Below are positions 26,437 through 34,728 of a stretch of DNA of 64,000 nucleotides, in pieces. This DNA comes from AP-15 sp963797115 (GTDB lineage: Bacteria; Pseudomonadota; Alphaproteobacteria; ATCC43930; CGMCC-115725). The translations under genes were made by a program, and so were the position numbers. Position 1 is the stretch's first letter. Each line of letters opens with the position of its first letter. The DNA is taken from positions 434,001-498,000 of the forward strand of contig CAWCOH010000002.1 in the NCBI GenBank assembly GCA_963797115.1, read 5' to 3'. Below the pieces are notes generated by a model. It saw only the letters and a program-made list of their open reading frames with translations. It was not told the origin of the DNA and searched no databases.

Positions 26437-26778
26437 CTTGCCGGTCAGCCCGGCGGTGACAGATAGCGGCTGCACTGCACGAGTCAGTGAAGTGAGGGCG
26501 CGGTCAGAAATTTGCGGCGAGCTCTCGATTGGGCGCGCCGGTTCGCCGCGCCCTCTGGCAACAAGGCAAAGATTGGAGCGATGTTTTCAGGCGAATTCAG
26601 ACTTTTTCTCTGAGGGACGCCCGCGAGCGGCGCTAAGACTATAAGCGACACACCATCACAGATGCGGCCCATGCAAATGTCAACTCGGGCCAACTTTATC
26701 AGCAAAGCATCGACCGATGGCTCGGTCCGGTACGCCTGTCTCCTAACGGCCGAGGTCGCATCGCGGCGGGAGAAAGTC
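26437..26778. other. intergenic region with no supported gene
   Basis: 342 bp. It holds copy B of the 27-bp motif (26584-26610) and a GC-rich dyad GGCGCGCCGG/CCGCGCCC near 26535. Open frames across it have no ribosome-binding site or recognisable sequence. Confidence 0.5.
26584..26610. repeat. 27-bp intergenic motif, copy B
   Basis: TTTTCAGGCGAATTCAGAC followed by TTTTTCTC: two or three mismatches to copy A at 25432, about 1150 bp away, in the same orientation. Confidence 0.55.
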
Positions 26779-26997
26779 ATGTGCAACCAACGCCGCACCG
26801 AGCCATCTCTGGACGAGCTGTTCGGCGATTTCGCAATGCAACTTCTCATGCGACGCGATGGCGTAACGGAAAGCGATGTTAGGGCGTTGCTTCGCAAAGT
26901 GAAGGCCATTCGAGCGGCGGTCTCAGTCGCGACTAAACGCGAGCCCGCTACTGAAACATCATCGGAGGCGGACAAGATCCCCCTGCGGTTTATTTGA
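26779..26997 (+). CDS. short conserved hypothetical protein
   Basis: 72 aa from ATG 26779 with GGGAGAAAG just upstream. The body EPSLDELFGDFAMQLLMRRDGVTESDVRALLRKVK is helical and amphipathic, with a look familiar from short uncharacterised proteins of Bradyrhizobium and relatives; function unknown. Its stop overlaps the ATG of the next, broken reading frame (TGATG). Confidence 0.55.
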   Translation: MCNQRRTEPSLDELFGDFAMQLLMRRDGVTESDVRALLRKVKAIRAAVSVATKREPATETSSEADKIPLRFI

Positions 26998-27405
26998 TGG
27001 TCAATCAGAGTGCTGCCGGCAAGCCTCGCATCGCCGGGCTTTGGATCGGGTTTGCCGCCGCCACATCTGCGTCCGACTGGCTGTCGATTTCGAGGCCGTT
27101 TCCGGTCATTCCCGTTCTCTGCCGGCCGGGGCGACATCATCACCGGCGTCTTTGCGGTACCCCTCCTGGTTGCCGCAGTCGATGGCAAACATAGCAGCGC
27201 AGTCGGTGCGTGGAATCTCTTTGGCACCGCCGATCTCGTGCTGGCGATATTCTTCGGGGTGACTTCGGCCGAAGGCTCGCCGCTGCGGCTGTTCTATTCG
27301 CCGCCAGGCTCGGCCGCAATGCAGCATCTTCCGTGGGCGTTCATTCCGACGGTGCTGATGCTGTTCTATCTGAGGATCGATCATGAGCGCCGGGCTCGCG
27401 CGTCC
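26997..27405 (+). pseudogene. small membrane protein, frameshifted
   Basis: ATG 26997 overlaps the upstream stop. After about 40 codons (KPRIAGLWIGFAAATSASDWL) the frame changes near 27115. Hydrophobic segments continue in the next frame: GDIITGVFAVPLLVAAVDGK, WNLFGTADLVLAIFFGVTSA and AAMQHLPWAFIPTVLMLFYL. Four-helix proteins with this WNL.GL.DLV pattern are common and uncharacterised. The 3' end merges into the antisense end of the next gene. Confidence 0.5.
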
Positions 27406-27996
27406 TCATGGCGGCAGGAGCGGCGGCTGATCCGGATCGAGCTGCATGTCGAAGGCGGTAAGCAGCGCTGCTGTGCCGGCATAATTGCCCATGAGGGCGA
27501 CGAGATCGACCAGCGCGCGGCGGCCGAACTGCCGTAAGCACCGGGCGAAGGTCGCAGACGCCACCTTCCTCGCGCCGAAGATCTCGCGCCCCAGTTCGAT
27601 GACGATCGCGTCGGCCTCGTCAAGGCCGCTCGTATCCTTGCGATGCTTGATGACTTCGATGATCTCCGGGGAAATGCCCTCGCTGAGTGCCGCGGGTTCG
27701 TGCGCCGCCCACTCGAATTGGCTGTCGAGTTCACGGGCGGTGGTGAGGATGGCCAGTTCCCGAACGCGGCCTCCCAACCCAGCCACTTGTCGCAGATAGC
27801 GGTTGAGTGGCCGGGTATGTCGCGCGAGTTCGGGACTGTGCAGCAGGATGCCGCCGGGCCCCCTCAGCCCCCTGATCGTTCCGCCCTTGGGGTCGGCGAG
27901 ATTGTCATAGGTTCGCCGTCCTGCATCATCCAGCTGCTCGCGTCTCGGCAATGGCAGCCTGCACCCGGACTCTGGATCGACATCCTCAGGATACAT
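27406..27996 (-). CDS. carboxymuconolactone decarboxylase (CMD)-family protein
   Basis: 196 aa from ATG 27996, chosen for GGAAGGAAAG upstream. It carries the AhpD-like/CMD helical domain: RELAILTTARELDSQFEWAAHEPAAL and GISPEIIEVIKHRKD, then RRALVDLVALMGNYAGTAALL. The CxxC of peroxidase-type AhpD is absent, so it is nearer the decarboxylase side; the substrate is unknown. It lies 35 nt downstream of the sulfatase gene in the same direction, so likely co-transcribed with it. Confidence 0.8.
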   Translation of the reverse strand: MYPEDVDPESGCRLPLPRREQLDDAGRRTYDNLADPKGGTIRGLRGPGGILLHSPELARHTRPLNRYLRQVAGLGGRVRELAILTTARELDSQFEWAAHEPAALSEGISPEIIEVIKHRKDTSGLDEADAIVIELGREIFGARKVASATFARCLRQFGRRALVDLVALMGNYAGTAALLTAFDMQLDPDQPPLLPP

Positions 27997-28031
27997 GACT
28001 TTCCTTCCATCGCAGTAGGCGGAGAAACCGC

Positions 28032-29486
28032 TCAATGCGCGCCTGCAGTTGGCGGCGGGGTAAAAGCCATCTTTTCTCGCTGGCGCAAGATCTCGAACCC
28101 GCCGTACTGCTCGGCCATGCGGGTCTGATCGGCCTTGGCCTCCTTGTCCACTATTTCAGGGTCGAGGATATCGCGCAGCTGTGTTTCGAACGCCGTACAA
28201 TGCCGCGCGTATGCCGGGTCGGCGCCACGGTCGGTCAATTCCTCGGGATCGGCTTCAAGGTCGAAGAGCTGCGGCGGCGCGCCGACGTAGTAGACGTACT
28301 TATGGCGCAGATCGCGCAGCATGTAGAACGCGTCGGGGCCGTAGGTGTGGAATTGAGAGAGGATGGTCCGGTTCTGCGGCGGCTCTCCGGCGAGGTCCAG
28401 CAGCGACACGCCGGGCAAGCCCAACTCGGCAAAGGCGTCCGCCGCACCGACTGCACCAAGGATGGTCGCGGAGACATCGCACAAGGTGACCGGGGTCTGA
28501 CAGGCGACCCCAACCGGCACGCCTTCGCCCGCCAGCAGCATCGGGATGCCGGCACTCTCCTCATACATTGTCGTTTTGCCCCAGAGCCCGCGTGCTCCGA
28601 GATTGTCGCCGTGATCAGAGGTGTAGATCACGCGCGTGGTGTCCGCGAGGCCGGTCTCGGTCAACACGCTCAGGATCTTTGCGATCTGCTCGTCAAGAAA
28701 CGATACGAGGCCGAAATATCCGGCCAAGGCTCGCTGCAAGTCGGCCGGGCCCTTGATGTGCCTGTCGTAATCGGAACGCCGCGCGTAGATGCGGACATAG
28801 GCATGCTCCGGCCGCTGCGCCTCGTCGTAAAGCTTCGGCCGCGACAAATCCCGGCCGATATAGCGGTAATAATGCTCGGGCGGTGCAGTCAGCGGAAAAT
28901 GCGGCGCCACCATCGAGACGAATAATACCCAAGGTCGGGCATGCCGGCGCGTCCCGGTCTCGCGCAGCCAGATCTGGGCGGCCGCGGCGACCTGCCGGTC
29001 ATACAAGGTGTAGCTGCTTTCCCCGGGTCCGGCAAAGTCGATGAGGCTCTTGCCGGTGGTGCGGATGTCGTCGGGATCACGCACGAGATGCGTCAGGTCG
29101 CCGATGCCGCCGGTGATGTGCATCGCCAGTTGGCTCTCGGTGAAGCCGTAATCTTCATCGGGCTGGCCGCGGTAATGTAGCTTGCCGATGGCGGCGACAT
29201 AGTGGCCGCGTTTGCGCAGGACGTGGGCCCAACCCGCGATGCGGCCGTCATAGGCGATGGCATTGTCCCAGGCGCGGTGGCGGTGCACGGGCAGGCCAGT
29301 CGCCAGGCTCGCACGAGCCGGAACGCAGATCGGCGATGGCGTATAGGCGGCGGTGAAGCGGCTACCGCGCGCGGCGAGGGCGTCCAGCGCGGGTGTGCCG
29401 ACAATCGGATGTCCGGCATAGCCGGCAATCTTGGGGTTGTGCTCGTCGGACATGATCACGAGCAAATTCTGGGGTTTGACGACCAT
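28032..29486 (-). CDS. type I sulfatase (alkaline-phosphatase superfamily)
   Basis: 484 aa. The formylglycine motif C-x-P-x-R is present as CVPAR (C54), within SPICVPARASLATG. Metal ligands are visible in LLVIMSDEHNPK near the N terminus and in YTSDHGDNLGARGLWGKTTMYEE. There is no signal peptide, so a cytoplasmic enzyme of the choline-sulfatase or aryl/alkyl sulfatase type is likely; it releases sulfate from an organic ester. AGGAGCC precedes ATG 29486. A maturation enzyme (FGE or anSME) would be needed elsewhere. Confidence 0.85.
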   Translation of the reverse strand: MVVKPQNLLVIMSDEHNPKIAGYAGHPIVGTPALDALAARGSRFTAAYTPSPICVPARASLATGLPVHRHRAWDNAIAYDGRIAGWAHVLRKRGHYVAAIGKLHYRGQPDEDYGFTESQLAMHITGGIGDLTHLVRDPDDIRTTGKSLIDFAGPGESSYTLYDRQVAAAAQIWLRETGTRRHARPWVLFVSMVAPHFPLTAPPEHYYRYIGRDLSRPKLYDEAQRPEHAYVRIYARRSDYDRHIKGPADLQRALAGYFGLVSFLDEQIAKILSVLTETGLADTTRVIYTSDHGDNLGARGLWGKTTMYEESAGIPMLLAGEGVPVGVACQTPVTLCDVSATILGAVGAADAFAELGLPGVSLLDLAGEPPQNRTILSQFHTYGPDAFYMLRDLRHKYVYYVGAPPQLFDLEADPEELTDRGADPAYARHCTAFETQLRDILDPEIVDKEAKADQTRMAEQYGGFEILRQREKMAFTPPPTAGAH

Positions 29487-29729
29487 TCAGGCTCCTTCCG
29501 AGAATCTTCCGCCCTCCCCAAGAGCGGCGCCGGTTTCCACCTCAGACGCGGCTACGACAGCACAGCCGCGGCCGGACTTCGTTCCACCGGCGGAGACCCG
29601 TTCGCTGATGACCAAGCAGCTCCAAACAGAAGCCCCGGGAACGCGATTTCGATACACCCAACTAGCTGACGCCTTCGACGGTAAAGGCACGGCCGGTGGA
29701 GTTGAAGAGCCCGGCGGGCGAGGTTCTGG

Positions 29730-30137
29730 TCACGGCGCGGGCCGAGTTTGCAGAAGTGCACCCTTGTCGGGACCGAGAAGACGAGCGAAGCCCCGATCAA
29801 AGGTGACGAGGCGATCGCATTTGGCGCGGTCGGCCTCGTGCCCGACGACGCCGTCGGCAAAATCGCCGCCGCGCGCGAGCATCGCGATCCCGGCCTCGGC
29901 GGCGGGACGCTCGATTTCGACCGTTCGGATGGCAACAAGACGGCGGAGGATGTCGATGATCTCCGGGCCCGTGTATCGGTATGCCCGCTGGAGCACCCAT
30001 ACCAACTCGCACAAGACGATTGTCGGCACGATAAACGCATCCGCCCCTTCGATCGCGTTGGCCGCTGCGATAGCCTGCCCTTCATCGTCCCATGTCAGAT
30101 AGCGGACGAGGACGTTCGTATCGGCGGCGATCCTCAC
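29730..30137 (-). CDS. vapC: VapC-type PIN-domain toxin
   Basis: 135 aa ribonuclease of the PIN fold. The acidic site residues are D6 (ADTNVLVRYL), E44 (IVLCELVWVLQ), D92/D95 (GGDFADGVVG) and D114 (VTFDRGF). VapC toxins cleave tRNA or rRNA loops. The start overlaps the antitoxin stop by 4 nt. Confidence 0.88.
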   Translation of the reverse strand: MRIAADTNVLVRYLTWDDEGQAIAAANAIEGADAFIVPTIVLCELVWVLQRAYRYTGPEIIDILRRLVAIRTVEIERPAAEAGIAMLARGGDFADGVVGHEADRAKCDRLVTFDRGFARLLGPDKGALLQTRPAP

Positions 30138-30382
30138 CGGCCGTCGCCCGCCTCGATCGCCTCCTGCATTTCTTCGAGCGCGACCGGACGCTGCCCCGAT
30201 CGCCGCAGTGCGCCACGCAGGCTTTTGATGTCGCCACGGGCCGCGGCGGCGACCAGCTCGATCCGTCCGTTCTCGAGCAACGAGACGCTGACCTTGGCAC
30301 CGGGTGTTATGCCGAGATGGTCCAGCACCGCGCGCCGCAGGGTAACTTGCCCTTTCGCCGTGACCGTCAGTTCGAGCGCCAT
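30134..30382 (-). CDS. vapB: AbrB/SpoVT-type antitoxin VapB
   Basis: 82 aa. The N-terminal AbrB swapped-hairpin DNA-binding domain reads LTVTAKGQVTLRRAVLDHLGITPGAKV and SLLENGRIELV. The C-terminal acidic helix (ALEEMQEAIEAGDG) is the toxin-binding part. ATG 30382 fits the family start; a TTG at 30409 would add nine residues. It precedes vapC with a 4-nt overlap, the normal order. Confidence 0.83.
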   Translation of the reverse strand: MALELTVTAKGQVTLRRAVLDHLGITPGAKVSVSLLENGRIELVAAAARGDIKSLRGALRRSGQRPVALEEMQEAIEAGDGR

Positions 30383-30488
30383 CGACACGCTGTCGCGAAG
30401 TGTTGCCAATTAGATCGAAGTAAGGACCAAATTACCTTACGTCAACATGGGCATCGGCAATTTCGACCAACCTTATGTTACAGCTCAA

Positions 30489-31700
30489 TCAAATCACGCC
30501 TCTCGCTCGCAGTCTCTCAACCTCCGCCTCGCCGAGGCCGAGGCGGCCGAAGATCTCGGCGTTGTGCTGGCCGAGCTTGGGGGCGACCGTGCGCACCCGG
30601 ATGCTGTCGTCGAGCTTGATCGGGGTGCGGATATGCGCGACCTCGCCCAGCTCCGGGTCGCTCGCATATTGTAGGAGGCCGCGGTGACGCACCTGCGGGT
30701 CGGCAAACATCTGCGCGTAATCATAGACCGGGCCGCACGGCACGCCGGCGGCTTCCAGCACCTCGACCCAATCGCTGGTGGTTTTGGTCGTCAGCACTGC
30801 GTTCATCGCGGCCTCCAGCGCGTCGCGGTTCGCCATGCGCTGCTGGTTGGTCGCAAAACGCGGGTCCTCGCACCATTCGGGGTGCCCCAGAGCCCCCGCA
30901 CAGCGCGCCCAGATCGCCTCTCCGGCCGCACCCACCATCAGATAGCCGTCCTTGGTCTGCATGCGCTGATAGGGTGCGTTCTGGCGATGGCCCGAGCCTT
31001 GGCGGGTTGGCTCCTCGTGGTCGGCGAGCCACTGCGCCGAGGTCCATGAGCTGAAGCCGATGGCGGTTTCCAAGAGCGAGCATTCGACGAGGCGGCCTTT
31101 CCCGGTGCGCTGGCGCTCGTAGAGGGCGGCGAGAATGCCCTGCACCGCCCACGTGCCGGTGCCGAGGTCGCAGATCGGCAGGCCGACCGAGGTCGGGGGT
31201 CCGTCGGGCTCGCCGGTCACGTGCATGATGCCGCCCATGCCTTGGGCGATCAGGTCGAAACCGCCGCGCCCGGCATAGGGGCCGTCGTAACCGAGCCCGG
31301 AGAGCTGGGCGTAGATCAGGCGCGGGTTGACCTCGTGCAACGCGTCGAACCCCAACCCGGCGCGCGGCATGACGGTCGGACGATAATTCTCGACCAATAC
31401 GTCCATGCCTTCGACGAGCCGCAGGAACAGCGCCTTCCCTTCGGGCTCTTTGTAGTCGAGGGTGATGCCCTTCTTGTTGCGGTTGATGTAGCGGAAATAA
31501 GGATTGCGCTCGCTGCCGTCGCCCCAGGCGCGCACCGAATCCCCCTTGCCCGGGCGTTCGAGCTTGACGATTTCGGCACCCATATCGGCCAGGATCATCG
31601 TGCAGAACGGTCCCGCCATGTGCTCGGTCAGGTCGAGCACCTTGAGCCCGCTGAGCGGGCCGGTGTCCGTTAAATCAGTCACTCGGTTGTTCTCCGTCAT
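30489..31700 (-). CDS. CaiB/BaiF-family CoA-transferase (class III)
   Basis: 403 aa. It begins with the Rossmann-like GLKVLDLTEHMAGPFCTMILADMGAEIVKLE. The catalytic Asp that forms the acyl-anhydride is D178 in GLPICDLGTG. Other hallmarks are NRNKKGITLD and the GGIMHVTGEPDGPP loop. It moves CoA between acyl-CoA and a free acid; the natural substrate cannot be read here. No downstream partner is adjacent, but a crotonase-like and three amidohydrolase genes lie nearby. Confidence 0.88.
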   Translation of the reverse strand: MTENNRVTDLTDTGPLSGLKVLDLTEHMAGPFCTMILADMGAEIVKLERPGKGDSVRAWGDGSERNPYFRYINRNKKGITLDYKEPEGKALFLRLVEGMDVLVENYRPTVMPRAGLGFDALHEVNPRLIYAQLSGLGYDGPYAGRGGFDLIAQGMGGIMHVTGEPDGPPTSVGLPICDLGTGTWAVQGILAALYERQRTGKGRLVECSLLETAIGFSSWTSAQWLADHEEPTRQGSGHRQNAPYQRMQTKDGYLMVGAAGEAIWARCAGALGHPEWCEDPRFATNQQRMANRDALEAAMNAVLTTKTTSDWVEVLEAAGVPCGPVYDYAQMFADPQVRHRGLLQYASDPELGEVAHIRTPIKLDDSIRVRTVAPKLGQHNAEIFGRLGLGEAEVERLRARGVI

Positions 31701-31703
31701 CCG

Positions 31704-32160
31704 GTTTTCGTCATTCCCGCGAAAGCGGGAATCCAGAGCGGCGGGTCTCCAGCGGTTGCCCCTGGACCCCCGCTTTGCGAGGCAGTCAGGAAATCGACGG
31801 GTGCCCTGATCAACGCTCCGTGTCCTTCAAGACGGCCGCTTGCGTTGCCTCCTCAGAGCCTGTGAATGAATCCTGACAATCCCGATCAACGATCGCTTCC
31901 CCGGCGAAGGCCGGGGTCCATGTCAGCGCGGCACGAGCCGGTCAGAACGCGCAAGTCATTGCTAATTCATGAAAAGTTCGAGTTGTGTGGAAAGATGGGT
32001 CCCGGCCTTCGCCGGGAAAGCGACCACAAATATGCGTTAAGCCTGATTCTTTCACGGCCTCTCAGGATGAGGGAATTCTTAATGCGATCAATGGGTCCCT
32101 CATGCTGAGGAGGCCGCATAGCGGCCGTCTCGAAGATACTCTGTTGGTAGTCAAGCGGCA
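31704..32160. repeat. cluster of palindromic extragenic repeats
   Basis: The 650-bp gap 31701-32351 has no supported gene but holds three palindrome types. ATTCCCGCGAAAGCGGGAAT lies at about 31713. A CCCCGGCGAAGGCCGGGG unit near 31900 has its inverted mate TCCCGGCCTTCGCCGGGA near 32000. The CTCATGCTGAGGAGGCCGC/GCGGCC type lies near 32098, with a partial copy near 32066. These are known as repetitive intergenic palindromes in Bradyrhizobium-like genomes (from memory). Confidence 0.7.
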
Positions 32161-32351
32161 TAATGGGCGCCCGACCTGAGGCGATTGGATCAGCGTGCTC
32201 GCGCCCGTCAAGGCCGCTGCGCGCCGCCTTTGGCGGTGGCCTGCGGCCAGCCCTGACCGGCACTGCGCGCGCTGCTCTGGCGGTTTGCAGGTCGGGACGA
32301 AGGGATGGCCCCGTTCGATCGACCAAAGGGATATCTTGGATAACGCCGTGG

Positions 32352-33353
32352 TCAGGCGGGTGCGAAGAGCTTCTCGGCATCGAAATCCTCATCACGGCGC
32401 CACATGGCGTGCAAGGCGTGCAGCAGCTTGCGCATCAAGGCGACGATCGCTTGCAGCCGGGTCTTGCCGGCGGTGACCAGGCGCTCGACAAAAGCGCCGG
32501 CCAGCGGGCAGCAGCGCGCCGCGGTCAGCGCCGGATAGAACAAGGCCTCGCGCAGCCGCTTATTGCCCCGCTTGGAAAGCCGCGGCCGGCGCGCCAGGCT
32601 GGTGCCCGAGGTTTCCTCGCGGACATCGAGCCCGGCCTGGGCGACCCATTGACGGGCGGTCATCGGCGGCAGCACGGCCAGTTCGCCGACCACCAAAACC
32701 GCGGCCCCCTGTTCGCCGCCAGGGGCAGGCTTGGCGGCAAAGCCGGGAGCGCTGTCGGTGCGTGCGACCAACCGCGCGAGTTCGGGATCGCTCTCGGTCT
32801 GAGCCAGCGCCGCGGCAACGAGTTGGTCGATCAGCGCCTGATTGTGTGCGATCTGTTGCTCGAGGGCGCCGATCAGCGTCTGTGGCGCCAGCTTGGTGGC
32901 GGTGGCCGCATGCAGCCGGTTCTTGGCGGCCGCCAACGCCTTGCTCAGCGCCTGCGCCTCGCGGGTCAGCGCGCGAAAAGCGAAGAGCTCGTGCCGCGGC
33001 GGCTGCCATGGCACAAAACCCATGCGCCGGCCAAACTCGCGCAGCATGGCAGCGTCGACCGGGTCGTTCTTTCTGCGCTGCAGGATCGCTTCGGCAAAAT
33101 GGTGCGTTGCCTTGGGATTGGCCACCATTACCGCGATCCCGGCCGTCGCCAGCTCGCAGGCCAGGTCGAGAAAATAGATGCCGGTCGCTTCCAGCACGAC
33201 ACGCACTGGCCGCTGACTGCGGCGCAAGGCGTTCACCAACCGACTGCGGCCGGCCGGGGTGTTGTCATACGCCGCGGCCAGCGCCACCCGCTCGCCGATC
33301 GCCACCAGCTTGCGGGCCGCGACATCGACACCAACGATCTCGTGACTGGACAT
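32352..33353 (-). CDS. IS110-family transposase
   Basis: 333 aa. The N-terminal RuvC-like DEDD domain shows VGVDVAARKL, VLEATGIYFLDLA and RRKNDPVDAAMLREF. The C-terminal domain shows ARQWVAQAGLDVREETSGTS with the catalytic serine region and RRPRLSKRGNKRLREALFYPALTA. Start is ATG 33353. Unlike DDE elements it has no terminal inverted repeats and makes no long target duplication. The central region (TDSAPGFAAKPAPGGEQGAA) looks slightly longer than usual, but the frame is open throughout. Confidence 0.9.
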   Translation of the reverse strand: MSSHEIVGVDVAARKLVAIGERVALAAAYDNTPAGRSRLVNALRRSQRPVRVVLEATGIYFLDLACELATAGIAVMVANPKATHHFAEAILQRRKNDPVDAAMLREFGRRMGFVPWQPPRHELFAFRALTREAQALSKALAAAKNRLHAATATKLAPQTLIGALEQQIAHNQALIDQLVAAALAQTESDPELARLVARTDSAPGFAAKPAPGGEQGAAVLVVGELAVLPPMTARQWVAQAGLDVREETSGTSLARRPRLSKRGNKRLREALFYPALTAARCCPLAGAFVERLVTAGKTRLQAIVALMRKLLHALHAMWRRDEDFDAEKLFAPA

Positions 33354-33656
33354 GAGGACACCGCCTGCTTCACCATCTGGTCCGGTCCCCCGACCCTGCA
33401 CCACCGTCGACCGGCCTTGTACGCAGGCTCCTGGCGGGCTCTGGGATACTCCTCGGCTTCGACGCTTAGGGCGGGGGGCCGCTCTTCGAACAGGATCACC
33501 GTCACCGATGTCCTTGGGACGCAGCGGCCTCCCGGACGGCCCCGATAATCGCTCATCAAAGCCCTCGGCGATATACAAGGACGCACCGCCGTCACTGCAG
33601 CTGATCTATTGATGCGTCAATCAACTTCCTAACAGCCGCTTTCGCGGGGGCGACGA
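33354..33656 (-). other. non-coding 5' end of the IS110 element, possible bridge-RNA locus
   Basis: 303 bp upstream of the transposase start, without a supported gene. IS110-group elements encode, in the non-coding end beside the recombinase, a structured bridge RNA that pairs donor and target DNA. The region is GC-rich with several short dyads and ends near 33620 in AT-richer sequence. The exact element ends were not found. Confidence 0.4.
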
Positions 33657-34451
33657 TTAGGCATCGAGCGAGGGCAGGTGGTAGCGGTCCTCGGGATTGT
33701 CCCAGCCCTTGAAGTTTGGCGCGCGCTTCTCGGCGAAGGCGGCGCGCGATTCCATCAGGTCGCTCTTGGCGCCGTGGTCGCGCAAGGCACCCGCCAAGCG
33801 CTGTTGCTCCGGCGTCGGGATCGGGCGCATCTGGCGCATCATGTGGACCGTGTTGACGCGCGAGGCCGGTGGCAGGGTCAACAGGTGCTCGGCCATCGCG
33901 ATGGCGCTGGGGATAAGCTGGTCGGCCTCGACCAAGCGGTTCAGGAAGCCGACCTCGTAGAAGCGCTCGGCCGTGAAGCGAAAGCCGAGCGCCATCTCCA
34001 TCGCGATCGGATAGGGCAGGTTGGCGAGATACCCGTGATTGTAGCCGCCGAGCAGCCAGCGCTTGGCTTCCGAGACTTCGAACACGGCCTCGCGCACGGC
34101 GACGCGTAGATCCGTGCGCTCGACCAGCATGAAGCCGCCCCCCATCGCATAGCCATTGACCGCAGCGATGACCGGCTTTTCGAGCGCCCCGGACATGAAC
34201 GGGTCCTCGATTGCCGGCCGCTGCCCGCCGGGCATCCCACGCTGCAGGGACTCCTTCATGTCCTCGCCGGCGCAGAACCCTCGGCCCGTCCCGGTGAAGA
34301 TCGCGACGTCGAGCCCGTCGTCGTGACGGAACTCGGTCCAGGTCTCGGCGAGGCAGGTGCGCATCTCATGATTGAGCGCGTTCAAGCGCTCGGGCCGGTT
34401 CATCCGCACCACGAGGATCTGCCCGTGGCGCTCGGTCTCGACGACGGCCAT
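33657..34451 (-). CDS. enoyl-CoA hydratase/isomerase-family (crotonase-fold) protein
   Basis: 264 aa from ATG 34451 (GGAGAG upstream). The crotonase fold is clear: VRMNRPERLNALNHEMRTCLAE, FTGTGRGFCAGEDMKE (oxyanion-hole loop) and EKPVIAAVNGYAMGGG. At the site of the first catalytic Glu of true hydratases (GGGxEL) it reads GGGFML, so that Glu is absent. The second position keeps an acid (FEVSEAKRW). It may thus be an isomerase, hydrolase or decarboxylase instead of a hydratase. Function in the neighbouring catabolic genes is inference. Confidence 0.82.
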   Translation of the reverse strand: MAVVETERHGQILVVRMNRPERLNALNHEMRTCLAETWTEFRHDDGLDVAIFTGTGRGFCAGEDMKESLQRGMPGGQRPAIEDPFMSGALEKPVIAAVNGYAMGGGFMLVERTDLRVAVREAVFEVSEAKRWLLGGYNHGYLANLPYPIAMEMALGFRFTAERFYEVGFLNRLVEADQLIPSAIAMAEHLLTLPPASRVNTVHMMRQMRPIPTPEQQRLAGALRDHGAKSDLMESRAAFAEKRAPNFKGWDNPEDRYHLPSLDA

Positions 34452-34728
34452 GTGTTGCTCTCCGCGAAGTTGGCTCGGCAGGGTGCCCGAAGCTAGCATT
34501 CCCAGGCTGGCGATCAAGGATGCCGTTATTGACAATATAGCAATGATGTAGTAGTCTGCGTGCCAAATCACGAGTGCTCACGAATGGGCGCCTCGGCAGA
34601 CGTTACGGAATACGAGGCAGGCGCCTCAACTTTTCGGAGAGTTCGCGCTGCAGACCCGCTGCAGGTGCAGCGGAGGGGAGATCGACTGTACAATTCTTGA
34701 TTGCAGCTGACGACGCCATACCAGGCCA

